Shown piece after piece: positions 1-8,502 of a DNA stretch of 64,000 bases. The stretch is taken from NCBI RefSeq assembly GCF_016862975.1, contig NZ_BONZ01000077.1:1-64000 (forward strand). The letters run 5' to 3'. The position numbers and the translations under genes are program-made. This stretch comes from Rugosimonospora africana (lineage in GTDB: Bacteria; Actinomycetota; Actinomycetes; Mycobacteriales; Micromonosporaceae). Below the pieces are notes generated by a model, which saw only the letters and a list, made by a program, of their open reading frames with translations, was not told where the DNA came from and searched no databases. Positions within the stretch are counted from its first letter, which is position 1. Every line of letters starts with the position of its first letter.

Positions 1-108
1 TCTGGCGACGCCGCGAGGCTCGGCCGCGGCTCCTACGTCAAGGTGCCCTACGCGGAAAACCTGGCTCCGATCCAGAGCAACCGTGACGACTCATCCAACA
101 GCGGCTGA
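1..108 (+). CDS. 3' end of an unidentified gene
   Basis: Frame 1 is open from the first base and ends at TGA 106-108, giving 35 residues that end in a Ser/Asn/Asp-rich tail (RDDSSNSG). The start lies outside the window. The fragment contains SYVKVPY but is too short to assign to a family. It is probably real because the next gene starts about 100 bp downstream in the same direction, but frame openness over 35 codons is weak evidence in GC-rich DNA. Confidence 0.4.
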   Translation, partial: SGDAARLGRGSYVKVPYAENLAPIQSNRDDSSNSG

Positions 109-208
109 GCACGGACCGCGAGCATCGAGGGGCGTACGGCGCGTCTGTAGGTCGATGGCACACTTGCGCCGATTGAGATCGACAGATTGAGCGAGGAGCG
201 TGAGTGCG

Positions 209-721
209 ATGAGTGAGCCGACGGCGCAACTGGAGAACGCCTTCGAGAGCACCTTAGACAGTACTGCGGAGAGCGCCGCGGAGAGCACCGTGGACGGCAC
301 CGCTGAGAGCACGGTGGACGGTACTGTCGAGAACACTGCCAAGCACACCACTCCGGACGGCGTTCCGTTCGACCGGCACAGCCAGCTGGAGCAGATCCAG
401 AGCGGCCTGGTGGAGGGCGAACGGCTCGTCGCGGTGTACGACGCGCACGGGATCGGTACCGGGTTCATCGGCCTGACCGACCGGCGGGTGATCATCCAGG
501 ACAAGTCGTTCGTCGGCGAGAAGACCGCCGTCACCAGCGTGCCGTACCCGCGGATCAGCAGCGTCAGCGTGTTGAGCAACAAGTCCTTCGCCGGCCAGTA
601 CTTCTCCAGCGGAACGATCGGGATCCACGTCGGTGCGCTGACCTATGAGGTCGAGTTCCGGGGCAGCGAGAAGGCCCAGCACGTGCACAACGTCATCCTG
701 AACCGCATCGTGGGGAGCTGA
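209..721 (+). CDS. Bacterial PH-domain-like protein with a repetitive N-terminus
   Basis: A 170-residue protein. I chose ATG 209 because GAGGAG (193-198) sits 10 bases upstream; GTG 200 is too close to that ribosome-binding site. Residues 1-50 are low complexity with a short internal repeat (ESTVDGTA/ESTVDGTV), probably disordered. Residues 55-168 have the pattern of bacterial PH/YokE-like domains: a predicted strand leading to TGFIGLTDRRVIIQD, then SVPYPRISSVSV and a final helix. No signal peptide or membrane segment is visible, so it is likely cytosolic or membrane-peripheral. The ligand is unknown. The family call is by pattern recognition only. Confidence 0.7.
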   Translation: MSEPTAQLENAFESTLDSTAESAAESTVDGTAESTVDGTVENTAKHTTPDGVPFDRHSQLEQIQSGLVEGERLVAVYDAHGIGTGFIGLTDRRVIIQDKSFVGEKTAVTSVPYPRISSVSVLSNKSFAGQYFSSGTIGIHVGALTYEVEFRGSEKAQHVHNVILNRIVGS

Positions 722-1058
722 TCGGCCCCAGCCGCCGCCCTGCACGAGGACGGCTACGCGAACCGGTGGACGCCGGGCCGCGTGGCCGTCCAGCGGCACC
801 CCACTGAGGGAATCAGCCCACTGCTGATCGAGCGGGTGGCCATCGTTCTCACCACGTGAGACAGAAGCCCAGCAACGGCACCGGATCCACGAGTTACGAC
901 GCGTCGCTTAGAGTTGCGGCAACTGCGTCGATCGCGGGCTTTGGCGCTCGTCCGAGGATTGGCGGCCATCATCGCCATCCGCACCCCGGGCGGCGGAACC
1001 ACCTGCGCCAACGTCATGCTGCCGCAGGTGATCATGCACCGCCGAGCCGGCCGGCACC
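722..1058. other. Intergenic region without a supported gene
   Basis: The region lies between the PH-like gene and the convergent ABC permease gene. The frame of the PH-like gene stays open for 45 codons after its stop (to TGA 857-859) with protein-like composition (RWTPGRVAVQRHP), but has no start or ribosome-binding site. It may be a remnant or chance. No clear terminator hairpin was seen. Confidence 0.4.
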
Positions 1059-2261
1059 TCACGGGGCAGCCAGGGCCTCGGTGGGGGCCAGCCGGGCGGC
1101 GCGGATCGCCGGGTACAGGCCGGCGGTCGCGCCGATCACCAGGGTCGCCGCCACGCCACCGGCCATGACCCACACGGGTACCACAGACGACCAGGACTGG
1201 GTGGCGGCGTACCCGGTGGTGACAGCGATGCCGAGCAGCACACCGCCGACCCCTCCGATGGCCGACAACAGCAGCGACTCGGCCAGGAACTGGAGGCGCA
1301 CCTGCCCTCGGGTCGCGCCCAGCGAGCGGCGCAGGCCGATCTCCGCCCGGCGTTCGAGAACGGATATCACCATGGTGTTGGCCACCCCAACACCGCCGAC
1401 GAGTAGTGCCACAGCCCCCAGTCCGACCAGCAGTCCGGTGAAGGCGCGGTTGGTGGCGTTGCGCGCGGCCAGCGCGTCGGAGGGCCGGGACACCTCGACC
1501 TCGTTGGGTGCCTCCGGGTTGGCAGTGGCGGCGAGCACGCCGCGCACGGCCTCGACTTCGGCGTCGGCGGATCGGGTGTAGACGGTCGTCGGGTGCCCGT
1601 CGAAGTGCAGGTAGATCTGCGCGGCGGGCCAGCCGACCAGCGCCGCCGAGTCCAGTTCGGGGGCCAGCGGCACCGGGTCGAGGATGCCGATCACGGTGAA
1701 CCACCGGTGGCCAAGGTAGACCTGCATGTCCGGTCCCGGGGTGGTGATGCCCAGGCGTGTCGCGGTGGAGGCCCCGAGCACCACCGCCGGGTACTGCGCG
1801 GTGGCTGCGTTGAGCCAGATCCCCGCCGCCAGGTTGGCTGCCACCGTCTTCATCAGGTCGAGGTGCGCGGCGAAAACCGAGATGCCACCGGACTGCGCGA
1901 CGGGGATGCGGTCGGTGCGATAGACGTTGGCGCCGCTGACCTTGCCGGTGGCCGCGACCTGCTCCACCGGTCCGATCCGCGAGATCATCGCCACCGCCTC
2001 GGTGGGCAGCTCGGCCTGGCCGCCGAACAGGGTCTGGCCCGGCGCCACAGTGAGCAGGTTGGTGCCCAGCGCGGCGAGTTGCCGGTCCAGGTCGGCGCGG
2101 CTGGAAGAGGAGATGCCCACTACCGCGGTCATCGCCGCGATCCCGATCGCGATGCCCAGCGCGGACAGGAACGCCCGCATGGGCCGGGTACGCAGACCGG
2201 CGCCGCCGACGCGCAGGACATCGCGGGGTCGCAGCCGGGCCGGGGACAGCAGTGCGGTCAC
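1059..2261 (-). CDS. ABC transporter permease, MacB/FtsX family
   Basis: A 400-residue membrane protein. The start is GTG 2261, one base after the upstream ATPase stop, with GGAAAGG nine bases before it. The N-terminus carries one membrane segment ([20 protein letters not shown]), followed by a large extracytoplasmic MacB-type domain. The C-terminal FtsX domain has three membrane segments, and the conserved ERRAEIGLRRSLGA loop follows the first of them. The family moves peptides, lipids or drugs, or acts as a mechanotransmitter. It is the last gene of a four-gene operon with a lipoprotein, a peptidoglycan-binding adaptor and an ATPase. A paralogue is encoded at 37774-38964. The substrate is unknown. 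Confidence 0.92.
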   Translation of the reverse strand: MTALLSPARLRPRDVLRVGGAGLRTRPMRAFLSALGIAIGIAAMTAVVGISSSSRADLDRQLAALGTNLLTVAPGQTLFGGQAELPTEAVAMISRIGPVEQVAATGKVSGANVYRTDRIPVAQSGGISVFAAHLDLMKTVAANLAAGIWLNAATAQYPAVVLGASTATRLGITTPGPDMQVYLGHRWFTVIGILDPVPLAPELDSAALVGWPAAQIYLHFDGHPTTVYTRSADAEVEAVRGVLAATANPEAPNEVEVSRPSDALAARNATNRAFTGLLVGLGAVALLVGGVGVANTMVISVLERRAEIGLRRSLGATRGQVRLQFLAESLLLSAIGGVGGVLLGIAVTTGYAATQSWSSVVPVWVMAGGVAATLVIGATAGLYPAIRAARLAPTEALAAP

Positions 2262-2262
2262 G

Positions 2263-2982
2263 TCAGGATACCTTTCCGTCGCGCATCGCCACCTGGCGTG
2301 GCAGGCTGGCCGCGATGTCACGGTCATGAGTGATGATCACGATGGTCGTGCCGGTCTGATGCAGGTCCCGCAGCAGCTCCATCACCCCCGCACCGGAGGC
2401 CGAGTCGAGGTTTCCGGTCGGTTCGTCGGCGAGCAGCAGCGCCGGGCGACCGACCACGGCTCGGGCGATGGCCACCCGCTGCCGCTCGCCCCCGGACAGT
2501 TCGTGCGGCCGGTGGTCCAGCCGGTCGCCCAGACCGACCCGGGTCAGCGCGGCCCGTGCCCGGCGCGCTCGCTGCCCGGCCGGCACCCCGGAGTAGAGCA
2601 GCCCATCGGCGACGTTGTCGACGGCGGTCACGGCGGGCGCGAGGTGGAACTGCTGGAACACGAATCCGATGCGGCGTGCCCGCAGCGCGGACAGTTGTCG
2701 GTCCGACAGCCTCGCCACGTCGTGCCCGTCGATGCGGATCGTGCCGGTTGAGGGCCGGTCCAGGGTGCCGATCAGATGCAGCATGGTCGACTTGCCCGAG
2801 CCGGAGGGGCCCACGATGGCGACCATCTCGCCGTACCCGATAGACAGAGTGACCCCGTGCAGCGCGGTCACCCCGCCGGAGTACGTCTTGGTCACCTGGT
2901 CCAACTCCACCACGGGGTTGGCGCCGGTGTCCCCGTCGGCTGCGGCCGCACCGGCGCCGTCCCGCTCCACCACGGCCGTCAT
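2263..2982 (-). CDS. ABC transporter ATP-binding protein, MacB/LolD type
   Basis: A 239-residue ATPase. It has Walker A GPSGSGKS at about residues 58-65, a Q-loop (FVFQQFHL), the signature LSGGERQR, Walker [10 protein letters not shown] and the switch histidine (IITHDRD). The N-terminal 22 residues are an Ala/Gly-rich extension. ATG 2982 overlaps the stop of the upstream adaptor gene (ATGA), showing translational coupling. With the downstream permease it forms the ATP-driven core of a MacB-like system. A paralogue lies at 38961-39626. Confidence 0.95.
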   Translation of the reverse strand: MTAVVERDGAGAAAADGDTGANPVVELDQVTKTYSGGVTALHGVTLSIGYGEMVAIVGPSGSGKSTMLHLIGTLDRPSTGTIRIDGHDVARLSDRQLSALRARRIGFVFQQFHLAPAVTAVDNVADGLLYSGVPAGQRARRARAALTRVGLGDRLDHRPHELSGGERQRVAIARAVVGRPALLLADEPTGNLDSASGAGVMELLRDLHQTGTTIVIITHDRDIAASLPRQVAMRDGKVS

Positions 2983-4064
2983 GAGGGAATCCCCACTGTC
3001 ATGCCCTCGGTCAGGCCCTCGCCGGTGACCTCGACCCGGCCGCTGGCGAACAGGCCGGTCTGTACCGCCACGACCTTCGTGGTGCCGCCCTCCACCACCT
3101 GCACGCCGTACCCGCCCTCGGCGAGGGCGAGCAGGGAGGTCACCGGCACGGTCAGTACGTTCTCCCGGCGCGAGGCGGTGAAGTCGACGTTCATGATGGC
3201 CTGGTTGAGACCGGCCAGCGCCTTGTCGTCATCGACCGTGACACTCACCTTGATCTTCGTCGAGGCGGCCTCGTTGCCTGATGCCGGCTCGATCACCGTC
3301 TGCGTATCGACGATCTTCCCGGCAACGGTCTTGCCGTCGGGCAGCTCGACGGTCACCGCCGCGCCCTTGACCGCCAACCGCTCATCAGTCACCTCAAGCT
3401 CGACGGTGACCATCCGCGATGTGCCCGTATAGGTCAGCACCGCGCCGCCCGGCTGCGCCTGGTCGCCGAGTGCCGCCTTCCGGGCGTCCACCCGCACCGG
3501 GCCGGCCGTGTAGATCACCCGCCCCAGCTCCACCACGCCGCTCTTGGGCAGGCCGAGCTTGCCCTGCCACTGCTTCACCGCGGCGACCGTCGCGGCGGAG
3601 TACGTGTCGTCCACCGTGAATCCCCGGTATCCCAGCGCGTACAGGTTCCGCTCGAACTGCTTGACGTCCGCGCCCTTGGTGCCTAGAGCCAGCGCCCGGT
3701 AGGCCGGCAGCGAGCCGTAGAGCAGCACCACCGGGGTGTTGTCCACGCGGTAGGCCGCCTGCCCCCGGGCCAGCGTCGCGCCGGCCGCCGGCAACGCCGT
3801 CACCGTGCCGCCCAGCCGGCCGCTGAGCGTCGAGTCGTCCCCGTAACCCAGGTCGCCGCTCTCGGTCTGGGTGTCGACCAGCGTCTGCCGGGTCACCTTC
3901 GCGGTGGCCGGGGGCAGGTCGCTGTGCGTCTGGCCGCTGGTTTCGCGGCGCGGGAGGCCGGTGCCGGTCGCGGCCGCCGCCCCGGCGCCGATCGCCAGCA
4001 CGGCGACCACACCGACCACCGCGGGACCGGTGCGCCGGCGACGCCGCCGGTCATCGCCGCTCAT
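2979..4064 (-). CDS. Membrane-anchored adaptor with peptidoglycan-binding domain (MacA/HlyD-like)
   Basis: A 361-residue protein that starts at ATG 4064, overlapping the lipoprotein stop (ATGA). A basic run ([10 protein letters not shown]) and a single membrane anchor ([18 protein letters not shown]) are followed by an extracytoplasmic part. Around residues 135-195 is a PG_binding_1-type domain ([20 protein letters not shown]...AVKQWQ). After this comes a beta-barrel/lipoyl-like region typical of periplasmic adaptor proteins ([20 protein letters not shown]). In a single-membrane bacterium the domain probably ties the transporter to the cell wall (inference). A paralogue is at 39623-40693. Confidence 0.85.
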   Translation of the reverse strand: MSGDDRRRRRRTGPAVVGVVAVLAIGAGAAAATGTGLPRRETSGQTHSDLPPATAKVTRQTLVDTQTESGDLGYGDDSTLSGRLGGTVTALPAAGATLARGQAAYRVDNTPVVLLYGSLPAYRALALGTKGADVKQFERNLYALGYRGFTVDDTYSAATVAAVKQWQGKLGLPKSGVVELGRVIYTAGPVRVDARKAALGDQAQPGGAVLTYTGTSRMVTVELEVTDERLAVKGAAVTVELPDGKTVAGKIVDTQTVIEPASGNEAASTKIKVSVTVDDDKALAGLNQAIMNVDFTASRRENVLTVPVTSLLALAEGGYGVQVVEGGTTKVVAVQTGLFASGRVEVTGEGLTEGMTVGIPS

Positions 4065-4615
4065 CCGTTGCTCCCGCCCTGCTGCTGGGTGGTTCCGCCG
4101 CCCGAGGGCTGGTACTTGCTGCACTTCTGCTGCGCGGCCAGGAACCTGGGATCGTCCGGGGACAGACCGAGCTTGTTGTTGTCGACCTGGAGGCCCTGAT
4201 CGGTCGGGTCCGGGAAGTTCGGTATCCCGTTCGCCCGCATGCACTGCGAAAACTTCCGCAGCTGGTCCACGGTCGCCGGGTCCGCCTTCTGCGGCTGACC
4301 GCCGTTGGGCAGGTACTGCTTGCACTTCGCCATCGCCGCGTTGACCTTCTGCGGATCCGTCCCGTCCGGCACGTTGATGCTCATCCCTCCGCTGTCACCG
4401 AACTTCGGGTCGGGAAAGTTCGCCACCCCGTTGGCCCGCATGCACTGCGAAAACTTCAGCCCCTGATCCTGCTCGCTCAGCGTGGCAGTGGGTGATGCGG
4501 TGGCGCTCGGGCCGCCGCCGGCCGTGGCCACCTGGGCCCCTTTGTTGCCACTACTGCATCCGGTCACACCCACGGCAAGCAACAGACCGATCGCGAGCAC
4601 CGTCGTGGGACGCAT
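4061..4615 (-). CDS. Lipoprotein with duplicated Cys/PDP motif
   Basis: A 184-residue protein. ATG 4615 has GAGGAG six bases upstream. It has a signal peptide with lipobox VTGC (cysteine at about residue 20). The mature part has two copies of a module: FSQCMRANGVANFPDPKFG and FSQCMRANGIPNFPDP, each followed about 40 residues later by a second cysteine (AKCKQYLPNG, QKCSKYQPSG). The four mature-part cysteines suggest two disulfides or a metal site, which is inference. It is the first gene of the ABC operon and diverges from the two-component system at 4747. The paralogue at 40686-41213 has the same motif twice. No family name is known to me. Confidence 0.85.
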   Translation of the reverse strand: MRPTTVLAIGLLLAVGVTGCSSGNKGAQVATAGGGPSATASPTATLSEQDQGLKFSQCMRANGVANFPDPKFGDSGGMSINVPDGTDPQKVNAAMAKCKQYLPNGGQPQKADPATVDQLRKFSQCMRANGIPNFPDPTDQGLQVDNNKLGLSPDDPRFLAAQQKCSKYQPSGGGTTQQQGGSNG

Positions 4616-4746
4616 CGTCGTCTCCTCGCTGGCGGCCGGGTCGTTCGCCCGCCGCCAGCATCGAATTAGAGCCGTCGCCACATTTCCTGACCGTTTGCGT
4701 CGAAGTTAACGCCGGAGAAATCTCGCCCTGCGTCACCATGGGAGTC
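4616..4746. promoter_or_regulatory. Divergent promoter region, transporter operon versus two-component system
   Basis: This 131-bp gap separates the lipoprotein start (minus) from the response-regulator start (plus), so both promoters must lie here. It is AT-richer than its surroundings (CATTTCCTGACCGTTTGCGT, GAAGTTAACG). It is the natural place for OmpR-type regulator binding, but no certain direct-repeat box could be defined by eye. Confidence 0.5.
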
Positions 4747-5403
4747 ATGCGCATCCTGATAGTCGAGGACGAACCGCTGCTCGCTGGCGCGGTCGCCGAG
4801 TGGCTGCGCGGCGACGCGCATGCGGTCGACGTGGTACACGACGGCGGCGCCGCCCTGGAACGGGTCAGTGTGAACGACTACGACGTGGTCGTGCTCGACC
4901 GCGACCTGCCGGTCGTCCATGGCGACGAGGTGTGCCGGGCGCTCGCGCAGGAGGGCGCCTCGACGAGGGTACTGATGCTGACCGCCGCCGCCGACATCGA
5001 CGACCGGGTCGCCGGGCTCACCCTGGGCGCGGACGACTACCTGCCCAAGCCGTTCGCGTTTCCCGAGCTGGCCGCCCGGGTGCTGGCGCTGGGCCGGCGG
5101 GCCCGGCCGGCGGCGCCTCCGGTCCTCCAGCGCGCCGGCATCCGGCTCGACCCGCACCGGCGCGAGGTCTACCGGGACGGGCGGTACGTGCCGCTTTCCC
5201 GCAAGGAGTTCGCGGTCCTCGCTGAGCTGCTGCGCGCCGACGGCACCGCGGTCTCCGCGGAACAGCTACTGGAGAAGGCGTGGGACGAGAACAGCGACCC
5301 GTTCACCAACGCGGTGCGCATCGCGGTCCTCAAGCTGCGGCGCAAGTTGGGCGATCCGCCCGTGGTGGTGACCGAACCAGGAGTGGGGTACCGGATTCCG
5401 TGA
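4747..5403 (+). CDS. Response regulator, OmpR/PhoB family
   Basis: A 218-residue protein with an N-terminal receiver domain (RILIVEDEP acidic pocket; phosphoacceptor Asp in VVVLDRDLP; conserved Thr in VLMLTAA; Lys in YLPKPF). A C-terminal winged helix follows (RREVYRDGRYVPLSRKEFAVLAELL...VRIAVLKLRRKLGDP...GVGYRIP). Start ATG 4747 matches the family N-terminus; in-frame ATG 4738 would add three residues. The stop overlaps the kinase start (GTGA). It probably controls the divergent transporter operon, judged from position. Confidence 0.93.
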   Translation: MRILIVEDEPLLAGAVAEWLRGDAHAVDVVHDGGAALERVSVNDYDVVVLDRDLPVVHGDEVCRALAQEGASTRVLMLTAAADIDDRVAGLTLGADDYLPKPFAFPELAARVLALGRRARPAAPPVLQRAGIRLDPHRREVYRDGRYVPLSRKEFAVLAELLRADGTAVSAEQLLEKAWDENSDPFTNAVRIAVLKLRRKLGDPPVVVTEPGVGYRIP

Positions 5404-6575
5404 ATCGCGTCAGGCTCGCCCATCTGACCATCCGCGCCCGGCTGACGCTCGTCTACGGCGGCCTCTACCTGCTCGCCGGCGTGCTGCTGCTCGGCGTGAC
5501 CTACGTGCTCATCTCCCAGCAGAACGGCGAGAAGAACGTGACCATCTCGGGCGCGGCGGCCGACGGCCCCAGCGGCGCGCCGATGGTCAGCGGCGGTGCA
5601 CAGTCCGAACCGACGCACAGCATCCAGCTGATCTCGGACGGCACCCGGGCAGCGCTGCACACGCTGCTCACCCGGGGTGGGATCGCGCTGGCCGTGATCG
5701 GTGCGGCGGCGATCGCCCTGGGCTGGCTGATCGCCGGACGGATGCTCCAGCCGCTGCAGCGCATGACTGAAACCGCCCGGCGGATCGCCGAGGCCCCAGC
5801 CGCCGACCGGGGCCTGCACGAGCGCATCGCGCTGGACGGCCCGAAGGACGAGGTCAAGCATCTGGCCGACACGTTCGACCTCATGCTGGAGCGCCTCGAC
5901 CACTCGTTCGACGGCCAGCGGCGGTTCATCGCCAACGCCTCGCACGAGCTGCGCACCCCGCTGACGCTCAACCGGGCCCTCCTGGAGGTCGCGGTGCATC
6001 GCGACGGCGCCTCGGTCGAGGTACGCCAGCTCGGCGAGACGCTGCTGGCGATCAACACGCGCCATGAACGGCTGATCGACGGCCTGCTCCTGCTGGCCCG
6101 CTCGGAGGCCGAGGTCGCCGAGCGCTCCTTTGTGGATCTCGCCGACATCGTGGATCACGTGACAGCACAGGCCCACGCGGGGGCGGTCTGCGTCGAGGTA
6201 GACCCGCACGAGGCGCCCACCACCGGCAACCCCGTCCTGCTCGAACGCCTCGTGCAGAACCTGGTGGACAACGCGGTGCGCTACAACGTCTCGGACGGCG
6301 GCTGGGTGCGGGTCGCGAGCGGCGCCGATCCGGCCGGCCGCGCGGTCCTCGTGGTCACCAACACGGGCCCGGTGGTGCCCCAGTACGAGATCCCGAGCCT
6401 CTTCGAGCCGTTCCGGCGGCTGGGTACGGATCGGCTCGCCACGGCTCCCGGCGCCGGCCTGGGACTGTCCATCGTCCGGGCCGTCGCCCGTGCCCACGGC
6501 GGCGGCGTGCAAGCCGAACCACGCGACGGCGGCGGCCTCGCCGTCACCGTGACCCTGCCCGCGCCGCTGGGCTGA
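5400..6575 (+). CDS. Sensor histidine kinase (HisKA type)
   Basis: A 391-residue protein. GTG 5400 overlaps the regulator stop. There are two membrane segments, about residues 15-40 (LTLVYGGLYLLAGVLLLGV) and 90-110 (GGIALAVIGAAAIALGWLIAG), enclosing a short extracytoplasmic loop of about 50 residues. Then come a HAMP linker, the H-box (FIANASHELRTPL), the N-box (QNLVDNAVRYN) and the G-box (GAGLGLSIVRAVARAHGG). The small sensor loop suggests it senses an envelope or membrane signal rather than a large ligand (inference). It pairs with the upstream OmpR-type regulator. Confidence 0.93.
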   Translation: MNRVRLAHLTIRARLTLVYGGLYLLAGVLLLGVTYVLISQQNGEKNVTISGAAADGPSGAPMVSGGAQSEPTHSIQLISDGTRAALHTLLTRGGIALAVIGAAAIALGWLIAGRMLQPLQRMTETARRIAEAPAADRGLHERIALDGPKDEVKHLADTFDLMLERLDHSFDGQRRFIANASHELRTPLTLNRALLEVAVHRDGASVEVRQLGETLLAINTRHERLIDGLLLLARSEAEVAERSFVDLADIVDHVTAQAHAGAVCVEVDPHEAPTTGNPVLLERLVQNLVDNAVRYNVSDGGWVRVASGADPAGRAVLVVTNTGPVVPQYEIPSLFEPFRRLGTDRLATAPGAGLGLSIVRAVARAHGGGVQAEPRDGGGLAVTVTLPAPLG

Positions 6576-6577
6576 CG

Positions 6578-6975
6578 TCGAGGTGGCGGCGAATAGCGGC
6601 GGCCCCGGATTCGGTGAGCCGGTCGGTGAAGGTACCAGTCCGGGATGGATGACGCGGAGTGCCTCGATTTCGGCGTGCCAGCGGTGACCGGCCTGCCAGC
6701 GTTTCCTGGTCTCGGCAAACCTCCGGACCGATCGTGGCGGCCTCGTCGTCGGCGAGCTGATCGTAGCGGATTCGAACGCCGGTGGCTTCGGAGATGGCGG
6801 CGGCCTCGACCGGAGTCGGTTGGTCGCCGGCCAGCTCCAGGGTTCGTCCGGCGAATCGCGGTGGATCCGCGAACGCGAGCGCGGCGAATTCGGCGATGTC
6901 CAGAACCAGAGTGGCAAGCAGGAACTGAACGGGGTCCGTTGCGTTGGTTGCTGACAACATCGAGGCTTGACCCAT
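6578..6975 (-). pseudogene. NmrA-like / NAD(P)-binding protein remnant, frameshifted
   Basis: On the minus strand one frame reads DIAEFAALAFADPPRFAGRT, then ELAGDQPTPVEAAAISEATG, which is typical of the second half of NmrA-like SDR proteins. After about 6740 the similarity continues in another minus frame (RFAETRKRWQAGH, HAEIEALRVIHPGL), the usual C-terminus of this family. The N-terminal nucleotide-binding part is absent. This is therefore a truncated and frameshifted relic next to another relic at 7209. Family assignment is by motif memory. Confidence 0.6.
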
Positions 6976-7208
6976 GAGGCTGTTGACCCGTCCCCGTCCC
7001 TGGCCGCCACCAAAGTCGGCGTTTGCAGGGTTCCGTTCCCCTGCCGAGGTGATCGTGGTCGCGGTCCGGTGGTACCTGCGCTACAACTCGGTCTGAGCAC
7101 TGGGCAACTTCCGATGGAAGACTTCATCGACCAGGCATTCGATGCTTCACCGAACATCATCGCCAACCGCGCCGAGCTCATCAACGCCGTCAGCGCCGCC
7201 TGGGGTGA

Positions 7209-8294
7209 CCGAAGCGCCAACCCGGCTCGGCGAGGCCGCCGCGTTCGAGGAGAAGCCACACACCCTCATTCGACGCGGCCGACGTCACGCCACTGTGGAT
7301 AGTCCTGCTGGACGAGTACGAGCGATGGACGGGAGACGCTGCCCCGGTCCGCCGACTCGAACCGGAGGCTCGGCTGTGCCTGGAATGGATCGACAGCTAC
7401 GCCGACGCGCTGGGCAACGGCTACGTCTGGTACCAGTCCCGCAACCGTGACAACAAGCTTGGAAACCACTGCTGGAAAAGCTCCTGGGACTCGATCTCCT
7501 ATGGCGACGGCACCCTGCCGGACTTCCCCCGCGCCACCTGCGAGCTGCAGGGCTACGCCTACGATGCCAAGGTCCGCGCCGCCCGCCTGGCCCGCACCAT
7601 CTGGGCCGACCCCGCCTACGCCGATCGGTTGGAACGGCAGGCATCCGACCTCAAAGACCGCTTCAACCGCGACTTCTGGATCGACGACAAGCAGTACTAC
7701 GCACTCGCTCTCGACCCGGACGGCCGGCAGGTCGACTCCCTGGCCTCCAACATCGGCCACCTGCTGTGGAGCGGCATTGTTCCACCCGAGCGGGCCACAC
7801 ATCTGGCCGGACACCTGACCGCGTCGAAACTGTTTTCCGGCTGGGGCGTGCGCACCTTGGCCACCGATGCCCAGCGATACAACCCACTCGGCTACCACAC
7901 CGGCGCTGTCTGGCCCTTCGACAACTCTCTGATCGCCTGGGGGCTGCGCCGCTATGGTTTCATCGAGGAAGCTGCGCGGATCGCCCACGCCGTGATCGAC
8001 GCATCCCAGTGTTTCCACAACCGACTTCCCGAAGCGGTGGCCGGCTACGACCGCGGGCAAACCAAGTACCCCGTCCAATACCCCAGCGCCTGCAGCCCGC
8101 ACGCATTGTCGGCCGGCGCCATCCTGCTCTTACTCCGAGCGCTGCTCGGCCTCGATCCGCGTGGCGAGCACTTGAAGGTAGAACCTGCCCTACCCAACAG
8201 CGTCGGGCGCCTCCAACTCCTGGACATCCCGGGCCGCTGGGGCCACATCGACGCCTTCGGCCGCGGCCGCATCGACCTCGAGACCACGCGATAG
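7209..8294 (+). pseudogene. 5'-truncated glycogen-debranching-type enzyme (amylo-alpha-1,6-glucosidase C-terminus)
   Basis: The frame opens after a TGA at 7206-7208 and runs to 8294 with no early start codon; the first in-frame start is TTG 7629. The translation has (alpha/alpha)6-barrel motifs: DVTPLWIVLLDEYERWTGD, NKLGNHCWKSSWDSISYGDG, CELQGYAYDAKVRAARLA, YNPLGYHTGAVWPFDNSLIA, YPSACSPHALSAGA. These match the C-terminal half of GH133-like or amylo-alpha-1,6-glucosidase proteins, which are normally about 700 residues. The N-terminal domain and roughly the first third of the catalytic domain are missing. The segment just upstream (7111-7208) is open in another frame but not recognisable. It could still give a protein of about 220 residues from TTG 7629, which I doubt is functional. 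Confidence 0.7.
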
Positions 8295-8502
8295 GCGACT
8301 TGAGTCTCCGCTTTCCCGCCATGGCCATCCATACGTGGGGCCCCGGATCTGCTCGAGTACATGGCAGCCGTGTTGACTCCCGACACGCCGACCGAGCTGG
8401 ACCCCCACAATTCCATGGGGCTGCGCCGTGAGCGATCGGTAGCGCGAGCTGCATCGGCAGCGAGGCAGCGAGGCAAGGAGGCAGCGAGCGCGAGTAGACC
8501 AC

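Noticed and set aside
240-345. Tandem GAGAGCAC/GTGGACGG repeats near the window start
   Set aside because: They lie inside the coding region of the PH-like protein and encode its repetitive N-terminus; spacing is too short and irregular for CRISPR.
5169-7259. A 696-codon open frame on the minus strand antisense to the OmpR regulator and kinase
   Set aside because: It mirrors the codon structure of the well-supported plus-strand genes and carries no motif over them. Only its stretch near 6600-6740 contains real (NmrA-like) sequence, reported as a pseudogene.
8440-8495. GCAGCGAGGCAGCGAGGCAA-type short repeats
   Set aside because: Imperfect, few copies, no flanking structure; regarded as simple sequence in decaying DNA.
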